The notes under the pieces: generated by a model
Databases searched by the model: none
What the model was told of the DNA's origin: nothing
Seen by the model: only the letters and a program-made list of their open reading frames with translations
Part shown: piece after piece, positions 51,640 to 62,590 of the stretch
Numbering within the stretch: position 1 is the stretch's first letter
Layout: each line of letters opens with the position of its first letter
Assembly: GCF_027579695.1 (NCBI RefSeq)
Contig: NC_083583.1
Location: forward strand, 21,754,099-21,818,098
Reading direction: 5' to 3'
Length of the DNA stretch: 64,000 nt
Origin: Neoarius graeffei
Lineage: Eukaryota > Chordata > Actinopteri > Siluriformes > Ariidae
Program-made: the position numbers and the translations under genes

Positions 51640-51860
51640 GACTTTACAGGTGTCACCAGACATTAATTGTAAGGGTACCAATAATTTGATCAGGGGTTTT
51701 GCAGGAAATAGATCTACTTAAGTTAAACCTTTTGTGCCCCTGTATGTTTGAGCTCTACTGATCAATTATTGCACAGTTACATTTTTTTTAAATAGTAATT
51801 TTTGCTTAATTTCATGAAGGGTGCCAATAATTCTGGAGGGTACTGTTTTTAGAGCCATTG
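51640..51860. mobile_element. Tc1-like transposon end fragment
   Basis: GGTACCAATAATTTGATC at 51674 and GGGTGCCAATAATTCTGGAG at 51820 followed by GGTACTGT are sub-terminal and terminal repeats of the AATTATTGGCACCC Tc1-like family (compare 24575-24870). No transposase. 51861-52170 has nothing recognised apart from poly(A). Confidence 0.55.
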
Positions 51861-52173
51861 ATCTTGAGAGTGGTCAAATTCTTCAATACAAAAATTCAGG
51901 GTTTTGTTTGCAGAAGATGGTCATCCAGTTATTTCTTCAAATGTGACCATATTTAATTTATTTTACTATGGCGTTGTAAATAATTACTTTAAGAAATGGA
52001 AATGTATTCACTTTCTTGAAAATCTTTTCCAATTTTGCATATACAGTCATTTGTGGCTTCTCATAGTGGGTTTGAGTTTTGTGGTGGTGGTCAGACAGCA
52101 TATGTGGCTCACAAAAAAGTAAAAAAAAAAAAAACTAAAAGATAATAAACAAATAGCTACCAGCTATAGTGAC

Positions 52174-52361
52174 CAAGAGTCACCAGTTAACCTAACCTGC
52201 ATGTCTTTGGACTGTGGGGGAAACCGGAGCACCCGGAGGAAACCCACGCGGACACGGGGAGAACATGCAAACTCCACACAGAAAGGTCCTTGCCGGCCAC
52301 AGGGCTCGAACCCAGGACCTTCTTGCTGTGAGGCGACAGCGCTAACCACTACACCACTGTG
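52174..52361 (-). mobile_element. Partial V-SINE lacking its 3' half
   Basis: Reverse head and V-domain only, from AAGAGTCACCAGTTAACC to ACCACTACACCACTGTG. The missing part is the SINE 3' half, which simple 5' truncation cannot explain. It abuts Tc1-like sequence on the right. Confidence 0.9.
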
Positions 52362-53085
52362 TGGAATAGGGCTATTTACTGTATTGTTATTATTTACTGT
52401 TTGATCTCAAACACGTTAAGAAGGCAAGAAATGGCATTAACTAACTTTTGACGAGGCATACCTGTTAATTGAAAAGCATTCCAGGTGACTTCCTCATGAA
52501 GCTGGTTAAGATCATGCTAATAGCGTGCAAAGCGTCATCAAGTTACCACATAAAGTAAACGCTGGCTACTTTGAAGAATCTAAAATGTGATTTTTTTTTA
52601 ACAAATGTTTAGCACATATTTCATAGTTTTGATGTTTTCAGGGGACGGCACGGTGGTGTAGTGGTTAGCGCTGTTGCCTCACAGCAAGAAGGTCCAGGTT
52701 CGAGCCCCGTGGCCGACGAGGGCCTTTCTGTGTGGACTTTGCATGTTGTCCGCGTGGGTTTCCTCCGGGTGCTCCGGTTTCCCCCACATGCAGGTTAGGT
52801 TAACTGGTGACTCTAAATTGACCGTAGGTGTGAATGTGAGTGTGAATGGTTGTCTGTGTCTATGTGTCAGCCCTGTGATGACCTGGCGACTTGTCCAGGG
52901 TGTACCCTGCCTTTCGCCCGTAGTCAGCTGGGATAGGCTCCAGCTTGCCTGCGACCCTGTAGAACAGGATAAAGCGGCTACAGATAATGAGATGAGATGA
53001 GATGATGTTTTCAGCATTGTTTTCTAATGTAGAAAATAGTAAAAATACAGAAAAACCTATAAATGAGTACGTGATTGGTACTGTA
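52362..53085 (-). mobile_element. Tc1-like MITE fragment with V-SINE inside
   Basis: Reverse copy of the family at 59454-62303: GGGCTATTTACTGTATTG, TTAAGAAGGCAAGAAATG, GAAAAGCATTCCAGGTGACT and, after the SINE, TTTTCTAATGTAGAAAATAG. It lacks the nested insert present in the other copy, so it shows the pre-insertion sequence. The right end is degraded (TTGGTACTGTATTTG). Confidence 0.82.
52642..53003 (+). mobile_element. V-SINE inside a Tc1-like MITE
   Basis: Target duplication GATGTTTTCAG at 52631-52641 and 53004-53014. Lacks parts of the V-domain (TGCATGTTGTCCGCG, CCCCCACATGCAGG). Confidence 0.94.
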
Positions 53086-53618
53086 TTTGCACCGGCAGCT
53101 CATCAGACCAGAGACTTATTACAGGGCTAAAAACATTTTGACCGACTTTCATGGACTTTTCATTTTAGTTACCTGTCTGATTTAATTATCAAACCAACGA
53201 CATGGCTTGTTTAATAAAAAAGTCGAACAGAACATTCAAAGAAGAATGGACAGAGATGCAAGGTTATTCTCCGAGCATCTCATCAGTTCAGAGTCTGTGG
53301 TGTTAGTCAGATGTGGTAGCATGAAATGCCCCATAAAACAAAACCACTTCAAATCGTCTTATTTACAGCCAAGAGCTTATCATTAAAAGTCAACTCATCA
53401 CGATTCAGTTACGGTTTTTGTAGCAGAATGTTCCCCTGTCCTAGATGATAATGACTCTCTCATAAGATGCTATCATTTCTGTTCTGAGAACATCTCTGTC
53501 TTGCGGTCACTGAAATGGATCACAAGCCCTGTGAAAAGAAACTCCATACACTTTTACAGTCTGTTACTTATTTAGGCCACCTTCTCTCTTTGCTCTCTCT
53601 CTCTCTCTCTCTCTCTCG
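53086..53618. other. Unassigned, ending in (CT)n
   Basis: Nothing coding recognised. A (CT)n run lies at about 53592-53617. Confidence 0.5.
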
Positions 53619-54290
53619 GCTCTTTTTCTCTCACAGCTGAACATCTGGCTGTCATCCAAAAGGCCTGTGTTCCTATCAGACAGAAACAAATGAGAGCATT
53701 CCTATTCATGACAGGATTTTATGAGCAGTGGATTCCCTCCTTCATTGTCCTCCCTGCGTCTCTTGAGCGTAACACTCACTCAACAACCCTAAACCTTTTC
53801 CCCTCTGCCCTCAGAAAACCTTGCTTCCTTGAGCTACCTAATACAGGTTCTGCTCAAGGTCTCACAGGCTACAATGGAAATTTTGACCTTTACTACTGAA
53901 GTAAATTATACCCAGGAGTAGTTCTCTGTCTGATTTTGCTTCGGATTTCTCATTTGGAATTTATCACCATTTAAGAAGCAGTGTTCCCCCTGCAGTTGTT
54001 CAGAGTCTGATTGCTGGACAGAGAACCCAGCTAATTACTTCCTCCAGAATGACTCACCGAGAAAGGATGCTCATGTCTGAAGGCATTTCAATCACTCGCT
54101 GAACCCTGCCAACCTTCTTCCCTTCCTACTGAAGATGATGGCATTCCCCACTGCTGTTAAGATTAACCTTTACCCAAATTCCCTATGTTGATCTTTCTGG
54201 CGGTCTATTTCCGAACTCAGAGGTCATTTTCTACACTGACAGTTCATCATTCTTATGCAGGGGTGCACATCAATGCAGTAAGCTGTCTGT
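53619..54290 (+). mobile_element. Old endogenous retrovirus pol fragment
   Basis: Plus-strand decayed pol. The 53631-53765 frame has the string MRAFLFMTGFYEQWIPSF, typical of the connection region after reverse transcriptase in retroviral pol, preceded by an LAVIQKA-like segment. Near 54236 YTDSSSF matches the start of an RNase H domain. The parts are in different frames, with stops and missing stretches between them. No long terminal repeats, gag or env seen. A broken relic of a few hundred bases. Confidence 0.6.
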
Positions 54291-54339
54291 ATACAACCAT
54301 TAAAAACATTTATTGATTTTAGAACTGAACAACATGACA

Positions 54340-54900
54340 ACTTATACCACAGTGCTATTGGATTCTTGAATCTGGTTGGTTAGAAGGTGTTGATTAACGA
54401 ATAATAAATCCCAATAAAACTATAAAGACTAGTAATAAATGATTCCATTCACAGTCACTGGATATGAGCAATCACATGCTCTGATTGGCTACTCTACTGC
54501 TAAGCTATCAACACATATACTGGGAGTAGAGAAAAACAAAATGGCGGAGCATGTTGCTGAACCAACTGAGGATGAAATAAAAACTCTACTCAAAAACCAA
54601 AAATACAAAAAAAAAAGCAACAAAATATGGAATGAAAGTATTTGATGGTAAGAATGTGGTTTTTTTTTTTCCTTCCAAGAATTGTTATAGCATTTTTCAC
54701 AAATTGCTACTGTCATTTTGCCGGTTTGTTTACATTCTAAGTGGAAATTATTTTGTCAGACGTTTTGTTTTTATTTATCGAATTTGCAAAAAATAAAAAT
54801 GTCCTGTTTCTCAAAATCCAGTGAATGTGGATAGAATAACAGTTATTCCACTCAATCTAATCGTACATGGCTTATACATTTCCAAACTAAGAGGACTTGT
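54340..54900 (+). mobile_element. Possible DNA-transposon remnant with a short ORF
   Basis: CTATTGGATTCTTGAATCTG and GGTTAGAAGGTGTTGATTAA are words common in a fish repeat family. A 34-codon frame at 54541 (MAEHVAEPTEDEIKTLLKNQ...) resembles N-termini of Crypton-derived or ZMYM-like proteins, followed by a stop. Boundaries not seen. Confidence 0.35.
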
Positions 54901-54910
54901 GTCAAAAAAT

Positions 54911-55811
54911 TAGCCTGGCAAGCCAGACTAAATGTGAATATTTAGTCTGGCCTCGGTCGTAGACATTTCCGAAGGGTGTGGGAGGAACAACCCGCTGTCT
55001 TTCAAACTGTCTCTGTGCGTATAGGCCAACGCTCTGACCAATCAGCGCAACAGTGACTGTGATGTAGTCAGAGCGACAGAAAGCAGTGGGGGAGGCCTTG
55101 AAATAAATAATTTTTCAAAATGCGTATTAATTAATAAACAGGTTCTAGATATTAAGAAGTTTGGAGATAATGACCACAAGTTTGGAGTCTGTACCACATA
55201 CTTAACATACACTCATTTTTTTTCAAGTGTTTTTCAAGGGTTTGCTTAAACTATTTTTGAGAGTTTTTATTTTTATTTAGTGGTGTTTGGTGAAATAATT
55301 TCCCTTAAATTTAAAATAACGGGAAAATAAGAAACAATCAAAAAGTAATGTTTCAAAGCTGTTTATTAATTCTTCGTAGACTACTGCACAAACTAGCCCA
55401 TCCTTTTGGCTACAAGCGGAGCCAGCTGGTAAATCAGACTTTTGCCATAGCCGGTCGGCAAAACAGCAAAAACGTCTTTCTTGAAAAGGAATGAGCGGAG
55501 AGCCTCTCCCTGCTCATGTTTCAACGAAAACTCCAAGTCTAATTCTTCTAAAACTGATTCCAAAGCGGAGTCAAACGAGCGCTGTTCAATAGCCGTAGCC
55601 ATCTTTCCTGTTGCGCTTTCTCCAGCGTCGCGCAGCCTTGTCGTCACTCCTGCAAAAGCCCGCCCAAAGAATCCAAACAAAAACCTTGCGTTGTGATTGG
55701 TGGGCACGATTTGATGCCCGGGGTGTTTTGTTGATATGGTGCGAGGCTAGACCCACTCGTAGGCAAAAATATTTTTGGCCACTAGGCGGGTGGGTCTAGT
55801 TTACTAGGCTA
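54911..55811 (-). mobile_element. DNA element with 9-bp duplication and RecQ fragment
   Basis: 9-bp duplication TCAAAAAAT at 54902-54910 and 55812-55820. Termini TAGCCTGGCAAGCCAGAC and, inverted, TAGCCTAGTAAACTAGAC. 901 bp, carrying a 105-codon minus-strand ORF start. Superfamily unclear: the 9-bp duplication fits Mutator-like or Merlin groups, while helicase-bearing elements recall Academ. Confidence 0.8.
55393..55707 (-). pseudogene. RecQ-like helicase N-terminal fragment in a transposon
   Basis: The frame ends in a superfamily 2 helicase start: a Q-motif-like LKHEQGEALRSF, then the nucleotide-binding motif I in VLPTGYGKSLIYQL, then APLVAKRMG and stop. Motifs Ia to VI are absent, so no helicase activity is possible. 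The upstream part (MATAIEQRSFDSALESVLEE) looks like a normal N-terminus. Most likely the first exon left after internal deletion of an autonomous transposon that encoded a RecQ-like protein. Confidence 0.7.
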
Positions 55812-56903
55812 TCAAAAAATGATCTGGAAAAACTTATACATGCCTTCATCTCTAGTAGGGTTGATTACTGCAATGGCCTTTTCACAGGCCTGCCAAAAAA
55901 GACCATCAAACGACTTCAGCTGGTTCAAAATGCAGCGGCGAGGGTTCTCACACGAACAAAAAGAACAGAGCACATTACTCCAATTCTAAGGTCCCTTCAT
56001 TGGCTTCCAGTAAGCTACAGAATTGACTTTAAAGCATTGCTGCTGGTGTACAAATCTCTAAATGGTACAGGGCCCAGTTACCTCTCTGATATGTTGCAGC
56101 GGCCTAACCCAATCAGATCTACCAGATCGCAGCAGCAAAATGTACTGGCAAAACCTGTTGTTAAAACAAAGTGTGGTGAAGCAGCTTTTAGCTACTATGC
56201 AGTACAGCTATGGAACCAACTCTCAGAGGACATCAAAAATGCTCCTGCTGTTGGCAGCTTCAAATCTAGACTAAAGACCAAGCTGTTCTCAGATACTTTC
56301 TGCTAACTGATAAATATCATCATCTTTACGTTTTAAACTTTACTTAACTTTTATTCCATTTTATTCTGTTTTTACTGAACTTTCTCTCTTCTTCCCCCTT
56401 TATTTTATGTAATTTTATTTTCTATTGTGGGGCGGCACGGTGGTGTAGTGGTTAGCGCTGTCGCCTCACAGCAAGAAGGTCCGGGTTCGAGCCCCGTGGC
56501 CGGAGAGGGCCTTTCTGTGTGGAGTTTGCATGTTCTCCCCGTGTCCGCGTGGGTTTCCTCTGGGTGCTCCGGTTTCCCCCACAGTCCAAAGACATGCAGG
56601 TTAGGTTAACTGGTGACTCTAAATTGACTGTAGGTGTGAATGTGAGTGTGAATGGTTGTCTGTGTCTATGTGTCAGCCCTGTGATGACCTGGCGACTTGT
56701 CCAGGGTGTACCCCGCCTTTCGCCTGTAGTCAGCTGGGATAGGCTCCAGCTTGCCTGCGACCCTGTAGAACAGGATAAAGCGGCTAGAGATAATGAGATG
56801 AGATGATTTTCTGTTGTTTACTGTTTTGCCTTTACCTCTGTAAAGCACATTGAACTGCCACTGTGTATGAAATGCGCTATATAAATAAACTTGCCTTGCC
56901 TAT
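55812..56903 (+). mobile_element. L2-type LINE C-terminus and 3' end
   Basis: Plus-strand frame: LIHAFISSRVDYCNGLFTGL, LQLVQNAAARVLT, ITPILRSLHWLPVSYRIDFK, LWNQLSEDIKNA, LKTKLFSDTFC and stop near 56306. The 3' end AATGCGCTATATAAATAAAC (56870) is the classic L2 tail. Interrupted in the 3' UTR by a V-SINE. The open stretch is largely intact, suggesting a relatively young 5'-truncated copy. Its 5' boundary coincides with the TSD of the RecQ-fragment element. Confidence 0.88.
56431..56803 (+). mobile_element. V-SINE in an L2 3' UTR
   Basis: Near-perfect duplication ATTTTCTATTGT / ATTTTCTGTTGT around the ends. Confidence 0.93.
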
Positions 56904-57641
56904 AGCAGACTCACTACGCGCCTCATTGGCTATCAGCTCATGTATATACGGCTCGATTTTGTGGAGTAACTGTTAAATGGACTACCAAACTTGCCATGAT
57001 GAAACAATAAAAAAAAAAAAAGTTTGATAAGGTGACAAATCTTTATGTCAGGAAAACATTCATGGAAGGAATCTCCAGTGTCAGAACTTTCTGTTTCTTC
57101 AGTAAGGTGATGAGTTGCATTTATTTTTGTCTTATTTGTCTTATTAACTCCAAGAAAGACCGAAAAACAAAAGAGGCTGGCAATGGAACGGCACAATATA
57201 GCTACTAAAGCATAAGGAATAATAGGAACTAACTAGTTTGTGGACATTCTACAGCATGAAATGTCATGAATACTGATAAAAACTATGACTCGTCATTCAT
57301 CTTTAATTAAAAAAAAAATTGGGACAGCTGGCAAATTGCAGTGGTGTAAGTGGAATAAAACACTTCTGGACATGCGGTTATAGGAAAATAATCAACTTCA
57401 GGATGGTGACAGTAACTCCACGCCGCATTTGGCCGCCTCACAACATCCAGACCTTTTTTATTCCTTATGCAATATTGAGATAATGATGCATGTTACCTCA
57501 CTATACACTTGTCTGGGATATCATAATATCGTTTTATAACATTTTAAATGTTCTGAATATTTCTATTCTTTGCCTGAACTTGATGATGATATCCTCCCAT
57601 TAAGACAGCATGGTAGAAGTGGGTAGGTGATGACTACAAGT
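56904..57641. other. No recognised feature
   Basis: Unassigned AT-rich DNA between the L2 end and the next Tc1 element. Confidence 0.5.
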
Positions 57642-57788
57642 TACAGTGCTTGAAAGTTTGTGAACCCTTTAGAATTTTCTATATTTCTGCATAAATATGA
57701 CCGAAAACATCAGCAGAGTTTCACACAAGTCCTAAAAGTAGATAAAGAGAACCCAGTTAAACAAATGAGACAAAAATATTATACTTGG

Positions 57789-58967
57789 TCATTTATTCAT
57801 TGAGGAAAATGATCCAATATTACATATCTGTGAGTGGCAAAAAGTACTGTATGTGAACCTTTGCTTTCGGTATCTAGTGTGCCTCCCTTGTGCAGCAATA
57901 ACTGCAACTAAACGTTTGTGGTAACTGTTGATCAGTCCTGCACACCGGCTTGGAGGAATTTTAGCCCGTTCCTCCGTACAGAACAGCTTCAACTCTGGGA
58001 TGTTGGTGGGTTTCCTCACATGAACTGCTTGCTTCAGGTCCTTCCACAACATTACGATTGGATTAAGGTCAGTACTTTGACTTGGCCATTCCAAAACATT
58101 AACTTTATTCTTCTTTAACCATTCTTTGGTAGAACGACTTGTGTGCTTAGGGTCGCTGTCTTGCTGCATGACCCACCTTCTCTTGAGATTCAGTTCATGG
58201 ACAGATGTCCTGACATTTTCCTTTAGAATTCGCTGGTGTAATTCAGAATTCATTGTTCTATCAATGATGGCAAGCCGTCCTGGCCCAGATGCAGCAAAAC
58301 AGGCCCAAACCATAATAATACTACTACCATGTTTCACAGATGGGATAAGGTTCTTATGCTGGAATGCAGTGTTTTCCTTTCTCCAAACATAAGTTCAAGT
58401 TCACTTTATTGTCAATAATGCCATATGTGCAGGACATACAGAGAATTGAAATTGCGTTTCCCTCTTTTTGGTTTAATGCTTCTCATTTAAACCAAAAAGT
58501 TCTATTTTGGTCTCATTTGTCCATAAAACATTTTTCCAATAGCCTTCTGGCTTGTCCACATGATCCTTAGCAAACTGCAAACGAGCAGCAATGTTCTTTT
58601 TGGAGAGCAGTGGCTTTCTCCTTGCAACCCTGCCATGCACACCATTGTTGTTCAGTGTTCTCCTGATGGTGGACTCATGAACATTAGCCAGTGTGAGAGA
58701 GGCCTTCAGTTGCTTAGAAGTTACCCTGGGGTCCTTTGTGACCTCGCCGACTATTACATGCCTTGCTCTTGGAGTGAACTTTGTTGGTCGACCACTCCTG
58801 GGGAGGATAACAATGGTCTTGAATTTCCTCCATTTGTACACAATCTGTCTGATTGTGGATTGGTGGAGTCCAAACTCTTTAGAGATGGTTTTGTAACCTT
58901 TTCCAGCCTGATGAGCATCAACAACGCTTTTTCTGAGGTCCTCAGAAATCTCCTTCGTTCATGCCAT
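57789..58967 (-). pseudogene. Tc1 transposase with lost catalytic residues
   Basis: Start ATG at 58967-58965, but codon 3 is TGA (58961-58959) where Trp is usual. The DNA-binding part reads KEISEDLRKSVVDAHQAGKG and HQSTIRQIVYKWRKFKT; the linker has PRSGRPTKFTPRA. The first catalytic Asp is Asn (LWTNETKIELFG), the second Asp is kept (QQDSDPKHTS), and the Glu is Val (STDLNPIVMLWKDLK). An insert at about 58391-58473 breaks the core. It cannot be catalytically active. Confidence 0.94.
58391..58473. mobile_element. 83-bp retroelement fragment inside the transposase
   Basis: AGTTCACTTTATTGTCAATA and ACAGAGAATTGAAATTGCGT resemble the end region of a fish retroelement. Flanking transposase sequence resumes at GCTTCTCATTTAAACC. 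Confidence 0.6.
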
Positions 58968-59799
58968 GATACACTTCCACAAACGTGTTGTGAAGATCAG
59001 ACTTCGATAGATCCCTGTTCTTTAAATAAAACAGGGTGCCCACTCACACCTGATTGTCATCCCATTGATTGAAAACACCTGACTCTAATTTCACCTTCAA
59101 ATTAACTGCTAATCCTAAAGGTTCACATACTTTTGCCACTCACAGATATGTAATATTGGATCATTTTCCTCAATAAATAGATGACAGAGTATAATATGTT
59201 TGTCTCACTTGTTTAACTGGGTTCTCTTTATCTACTTTTAGGGCTTGTGTGAAAATCTGATGTTTTAAGTCATATTTATGCAGAAATGTAGACAATTTTC
59301 TAAAAGTTTCACAAACTTTCAAGCACCACTGTATCCACAGAGAATCCATAAAAATGCTGATGCATGTCTTACGGGATCAGATGATGCCTAGTCTTTGTAA
59401 TAACGTATACATTTCCATTTTTGCCTGGGTCACATTCACATTTTGTACATATACAGTACCAGTTAAAAGTTTGTACACCCCTATTCAAATAATATGTTTT
59501 TCTGTTTTCTGATTATTTTCTACATTGTAGAACAATACTGAAAACATCAAAACTATGAATTAACATGTGGAACATATAGGGGATTATGTGGTTAAAATAA
59601 AAGTTTTATATTTTAGATTCTTAAAAAAGTAGAAGTGTCATTCATTTACCTTGATACCACACTTGGTATTATCTTAACCAGCTTCATGAGATAGTCACCT
59701 GGAGTGCTTTTCAATTAACAAGTGCGCCAAGTCAAAAGTTAATTAGTGCAATTTCTTGCCTTCTTAATGTGTTTGTGATCAAACAGTAAATAGTAAATA

Positions 59800-61404
59800 C
59801 AACCCTGATTCCAAAAAAGTTGGGACAAAGTACAAATTGTAAATAAAAACGGAATGCAATGATGTGGAAGTTTCAAAATTCCATATTTTATTCAGAATAG
59901 AACATAGATGACATATCAAATGTTTAAACTGAGAAAATGTATCATTTAAAGAGAAAAATTAGGTGATTTTAAATTTCATGACAACAACACATCTCAAAAA
60001 AGTTGGGACAAGGCCATGTTTACCACTGTGAGACATCCCCTTTTCTCTTTACAACAATCTGTAAACATCTGGGGACTGAGGAGACAAGTTGCTCAAGTTT
60101 AGGGATAGGAATGTTAACCCATTCTTGTCTAATGTAGGATTCTAGTTGCTCAACTGTCTTGGGTCTTTTTTTTGTCGTATCTTCCGTTTTATGATGCGCC
60201 AAATGTTTTCTATGGGTGAAAGATCTGGACTGCAGGCTGGCCAGTTCAGTACCCGGACCTTTCTTCTACGCAGCCATGATGCTGTAATTGATGCAGTATG
60301 TGGTTTGGCATTGTTATGTTGGAAAATGCAAGGTCTTCCCTGAAAGAGACGTCATCTGGATGGGAGCATATATTGCTCTAGAACCTGGATATACCTTTCA
60401 GCATTGATGGTGTCTTTCCAGATGTGTAAGCTGCCCATGCCACACGCACTAATGCAACCCCATACCATCAGAGATGCAGGCTTCTGAACTGAGCGCTAAT
60501 AACAACTTGGGTCGTCCTTCTCCTCTTTAGTCCGAATGACACGGCGTCCCCGATTTCCATAAAGAACTTCAAATTTTGATTCGTCTGACCACAGAACAGT
60601 TTTCCACTTTGCCACAGTCCATTTTAAATGAGCCTTGGCCCAGAGAAGACGTCTGCGCTTCTGGATCATGTTTAGATACGGCTTCTTCTTTGAACTATAG
60701 AGTTTTAGCTGGCAACGGCGGATGGCACAGTGAATTGTGTTCACAGATAATGTTCTCTGGAAATATTCCTGAGCCCATTTTGTGATTTCCAATACAGAAG
60801 CATGCCTGTATGTGATGTGGTGCCGTTTAAGGGCCCGAAGATCATGGGCACCCAGTATGGTTTTCCGGCCTTGACCCTTACGCACAGAGATTCTTCCAGA
60901 TTCTCTGAATCTTTTGATGATATTATGCACTGTAGATGATGAGATGTTCAAACTCTTTGCAATTTTACACTGTCAAACTCCTTTCTGATATTGCTCCACC
61001 ATTTGTTGGCGCAGAATTAGGGGGATTGGTGATCCTCTTCCCATCTTTACTTCTGAGAGCCGCTGCCACTCCAAGATGCTCTTTTTATACCCAGTCATGT
61101 TAATGACCTATTGCCAATTGACCTAATGAGTTGCAATTTGGTCCTCCAGCTGTTCCTTTTTTGTACCTTTAACTTTTCCAGCCTCTTATTGCCCCTGTCC
61201 CAACTTTTTCGAGATGTGTTGCTGTCATGAAATTTCAAATGAGCCAATATTTGGCATGAAATTTCAAAATGTCTCACTTTCGACATTTGATATGTTGTCT
61301 ATGTTCTATTGTGAATACAATATGTTTTTGAGCTTTGTAAATTATTGCATTCTGTTTTTATTTACAATTTGTACTTTGTCCCAACTTTTTTGGAATCGGG
61401 GTTG
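59800..61404 (-). mobile_element. Tc1-like transposon nested in the MITE
   Basis: Termini CAACCCTGATTCCAAAAAAG and, inverted, CAACCCCGATTCCAAAAAAG with TA at 59798-59799 and 61405-61406. Long sub-terminal inverted repeats including AAAAAGTTGGGACA at both ends. Minus-strand transposase pseudogene inside. Confidence 0.92.
60020..61045 (-). pseudogene. Tc1 transposase pseudogene (59800 element)
   Basis: Starts MGRGSPIPLILRQQMVEQYQ at about 61044, with an early in-frame TGA about 22 codons in. The open part at 60951-60496 holds the helix-turn-helix (SSSTVHNIIKRFRESG), KGQGRKTILG and the catalytic-domain start VLWSDESKFEVLYGNRGRR. Further frames downstream read SLMVWGC-like codons, then KTVEQLESYIRQEWVNIPIP and the C-terminus RKGDVSQW. 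Several frameshifts; not functional. Confidence 0.9.
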
Positions 61405-61406
61405 TA

Positions 61407-61905
61407 CATTATCAAAGGAAACATGAATAGAGGAATGTCCTAGGACATACTGAGGAGAATTTAATCTCATGGGCCAAGAAACTGAATCTGGGGAGAAGAT
61501 GGACGTTTCAATAAGACAACGACGCCAAACATGCAGCCAAAATAAACTCAAGAAGGCCTTGCATGGCCTAACCAGTCTCCTGACTTGAATCCTATTGAAA
61601 ATTTATGAAGGATTTTCAAATTGCAAGTCTATCAGAGGGATCCGTGTAACTTTGGAGGAACTGAACATGAGTTGCCAAGAAGAATGGGCCAAAACTAGGC
61701 AATTCTGCAAAAAGCTAAGTACTTCTTATCGTGAATGATTCAAAGCTGTAATTGCCAAGATGGCTGTGCACAATAGTACTAATGTTGGCAATTTGTGGTG
61801 TCTGAATATTTTCCCCCCATCAATTTCATTTTAAATATATATTTGTTTATACTTATGAATATATTTTTTGTTCATAATTATAAGCGCAAGGTCATAATAC
61901 ATTGT
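61407..61905 (+). mobile_element. Fragment of another Tc1-like transposase C-terminus
   Basis: Plus strand, opposite to the 59800 element. Decayed codons resemble DND.KHAAKIN, PIENL.RIFK, LEELN-like and VIAKMAVHNSTNVGNLWCLN. It carries CAAGAAGGCCTTGCATGGCC and TCTCCTGACTTGAATCCTAT. It is a different family from its neighbours and has no visible termini. Confidence 0.7.
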
Positions 61906-61912
61906 GTAAGTT

Positions 61913-62121
61913 TGCCCCTGTCCCAACTTTTTTGAGATGTGTTGCTGTCATGAAATTTCAAATGATTGGCATGAAATTTCAATATGTCTCACTTTCGACA
62001 TTTGATATCTTGTCTATGTTCTATTGTGAATACAATATCAGTTTTTGAGATTTGTAAATTATTGCATTCCATTTTTATTTACAATTTGTACTTTGTCCCA
62101 ACTTTTTTGGAATCGGGGTTG
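61913..62121. mobile_element. Solo end of the 59800-type Tc1 element
   Basis: A second copy of the right end (CCCCTGTCCCAACTTTTTTG through TTGGAATCGGGGTTG, then TA at 62122-62123), closely matching 61194-61404 but with a small deletion. It closes the composite insert. Confidence 0.88.
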
Positions 62122-62454
62122 TAATAGCAATACAGTAAATAGCTCTATTCCACAATTGTAGTAATCCATATTATGCCAAGAACCACTCAACTAAGTAAAA
62201 AGAAATGACATCCATCATTACTTAAAGACAAAGTGTCTTTTAATTAATAAAAATAAAGAAAAACCATTGAATCATATGGTGTCCAATCTTTTAACTGGTA
62301 CTGTAAATAATTTCGATAAATGTGTGAGCTTGGCCACAATGGAGGATCTGCTCCAGAAACCAAGCTGGTTAATGTTTAGAAAACTAGACTGGGAGTAAAA
62401 ATGCTACTGTATTTTTGAAAGTGCTTGGTTTGGGCTACTTAAATATTTTGCTGT

Positions 62455-62590
62455 GCCCAGATCACTGATATAATTCTTGTTGAATATCCTTATCCATCGT
62501 TACTTTAAGACATGGAGTGCGTTTTATTTAATAAAAGTAAAGAAAAATCATTGAACTCGGTGTATCCAAGCTTTTGACTAGTACTGTATA
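62455..62590. mobile_element. Extra Tc1-like MITE end
   Basis: TTTAATAAAAGTAAAGAAAA and CCAAGCTTTTGACTAGTACTG match the right end at 62220-62303 with differences, so a second related end lies 280 bp away. Confidence 0.75.

Larger units (their letters stand above)
57644..59331 (-). mobile_element. Near-complete Tc1-like transposon
   Basis: Termini CAGTGCTTGAAAGTTTGTGA and, inverted, CAGTGGTGCTTGAAAGTTTG, with TA at 57642-57643 and 59332-59333. Long inverted repeats of about 200 bp at both ends (57644-57862 and 59115-59331), the IR/DR arrangement of Tc1-like fish transposons. Carries a minus-strand transposase pseudogene with an 83-bp foreign insert. Confidence 0.94.
59454..62303. mobile_element. 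Tc1-like MITE enlarged by a composite insert
   Basis: Termini CAGTACCAGTTAAAAGTTT and, inverted, CAGTACCAGTTAAAAGATT with TA on both sides (59452-59453, 62304-62305). Its own sequence is 59454-59797 and 62124-62303, about 525 bp; the copy at 52362 shows the uninterrupted joint. A 2.3-kb composite lies between. Confidence 0.85.

Noticed and set aside
55393-55707. A host RecQ helicase gene
   Set aside because: Only motif I region is present, the frame stops right after it, and it lies wholly within terminal inverted repeats with a 9-bp duplication.
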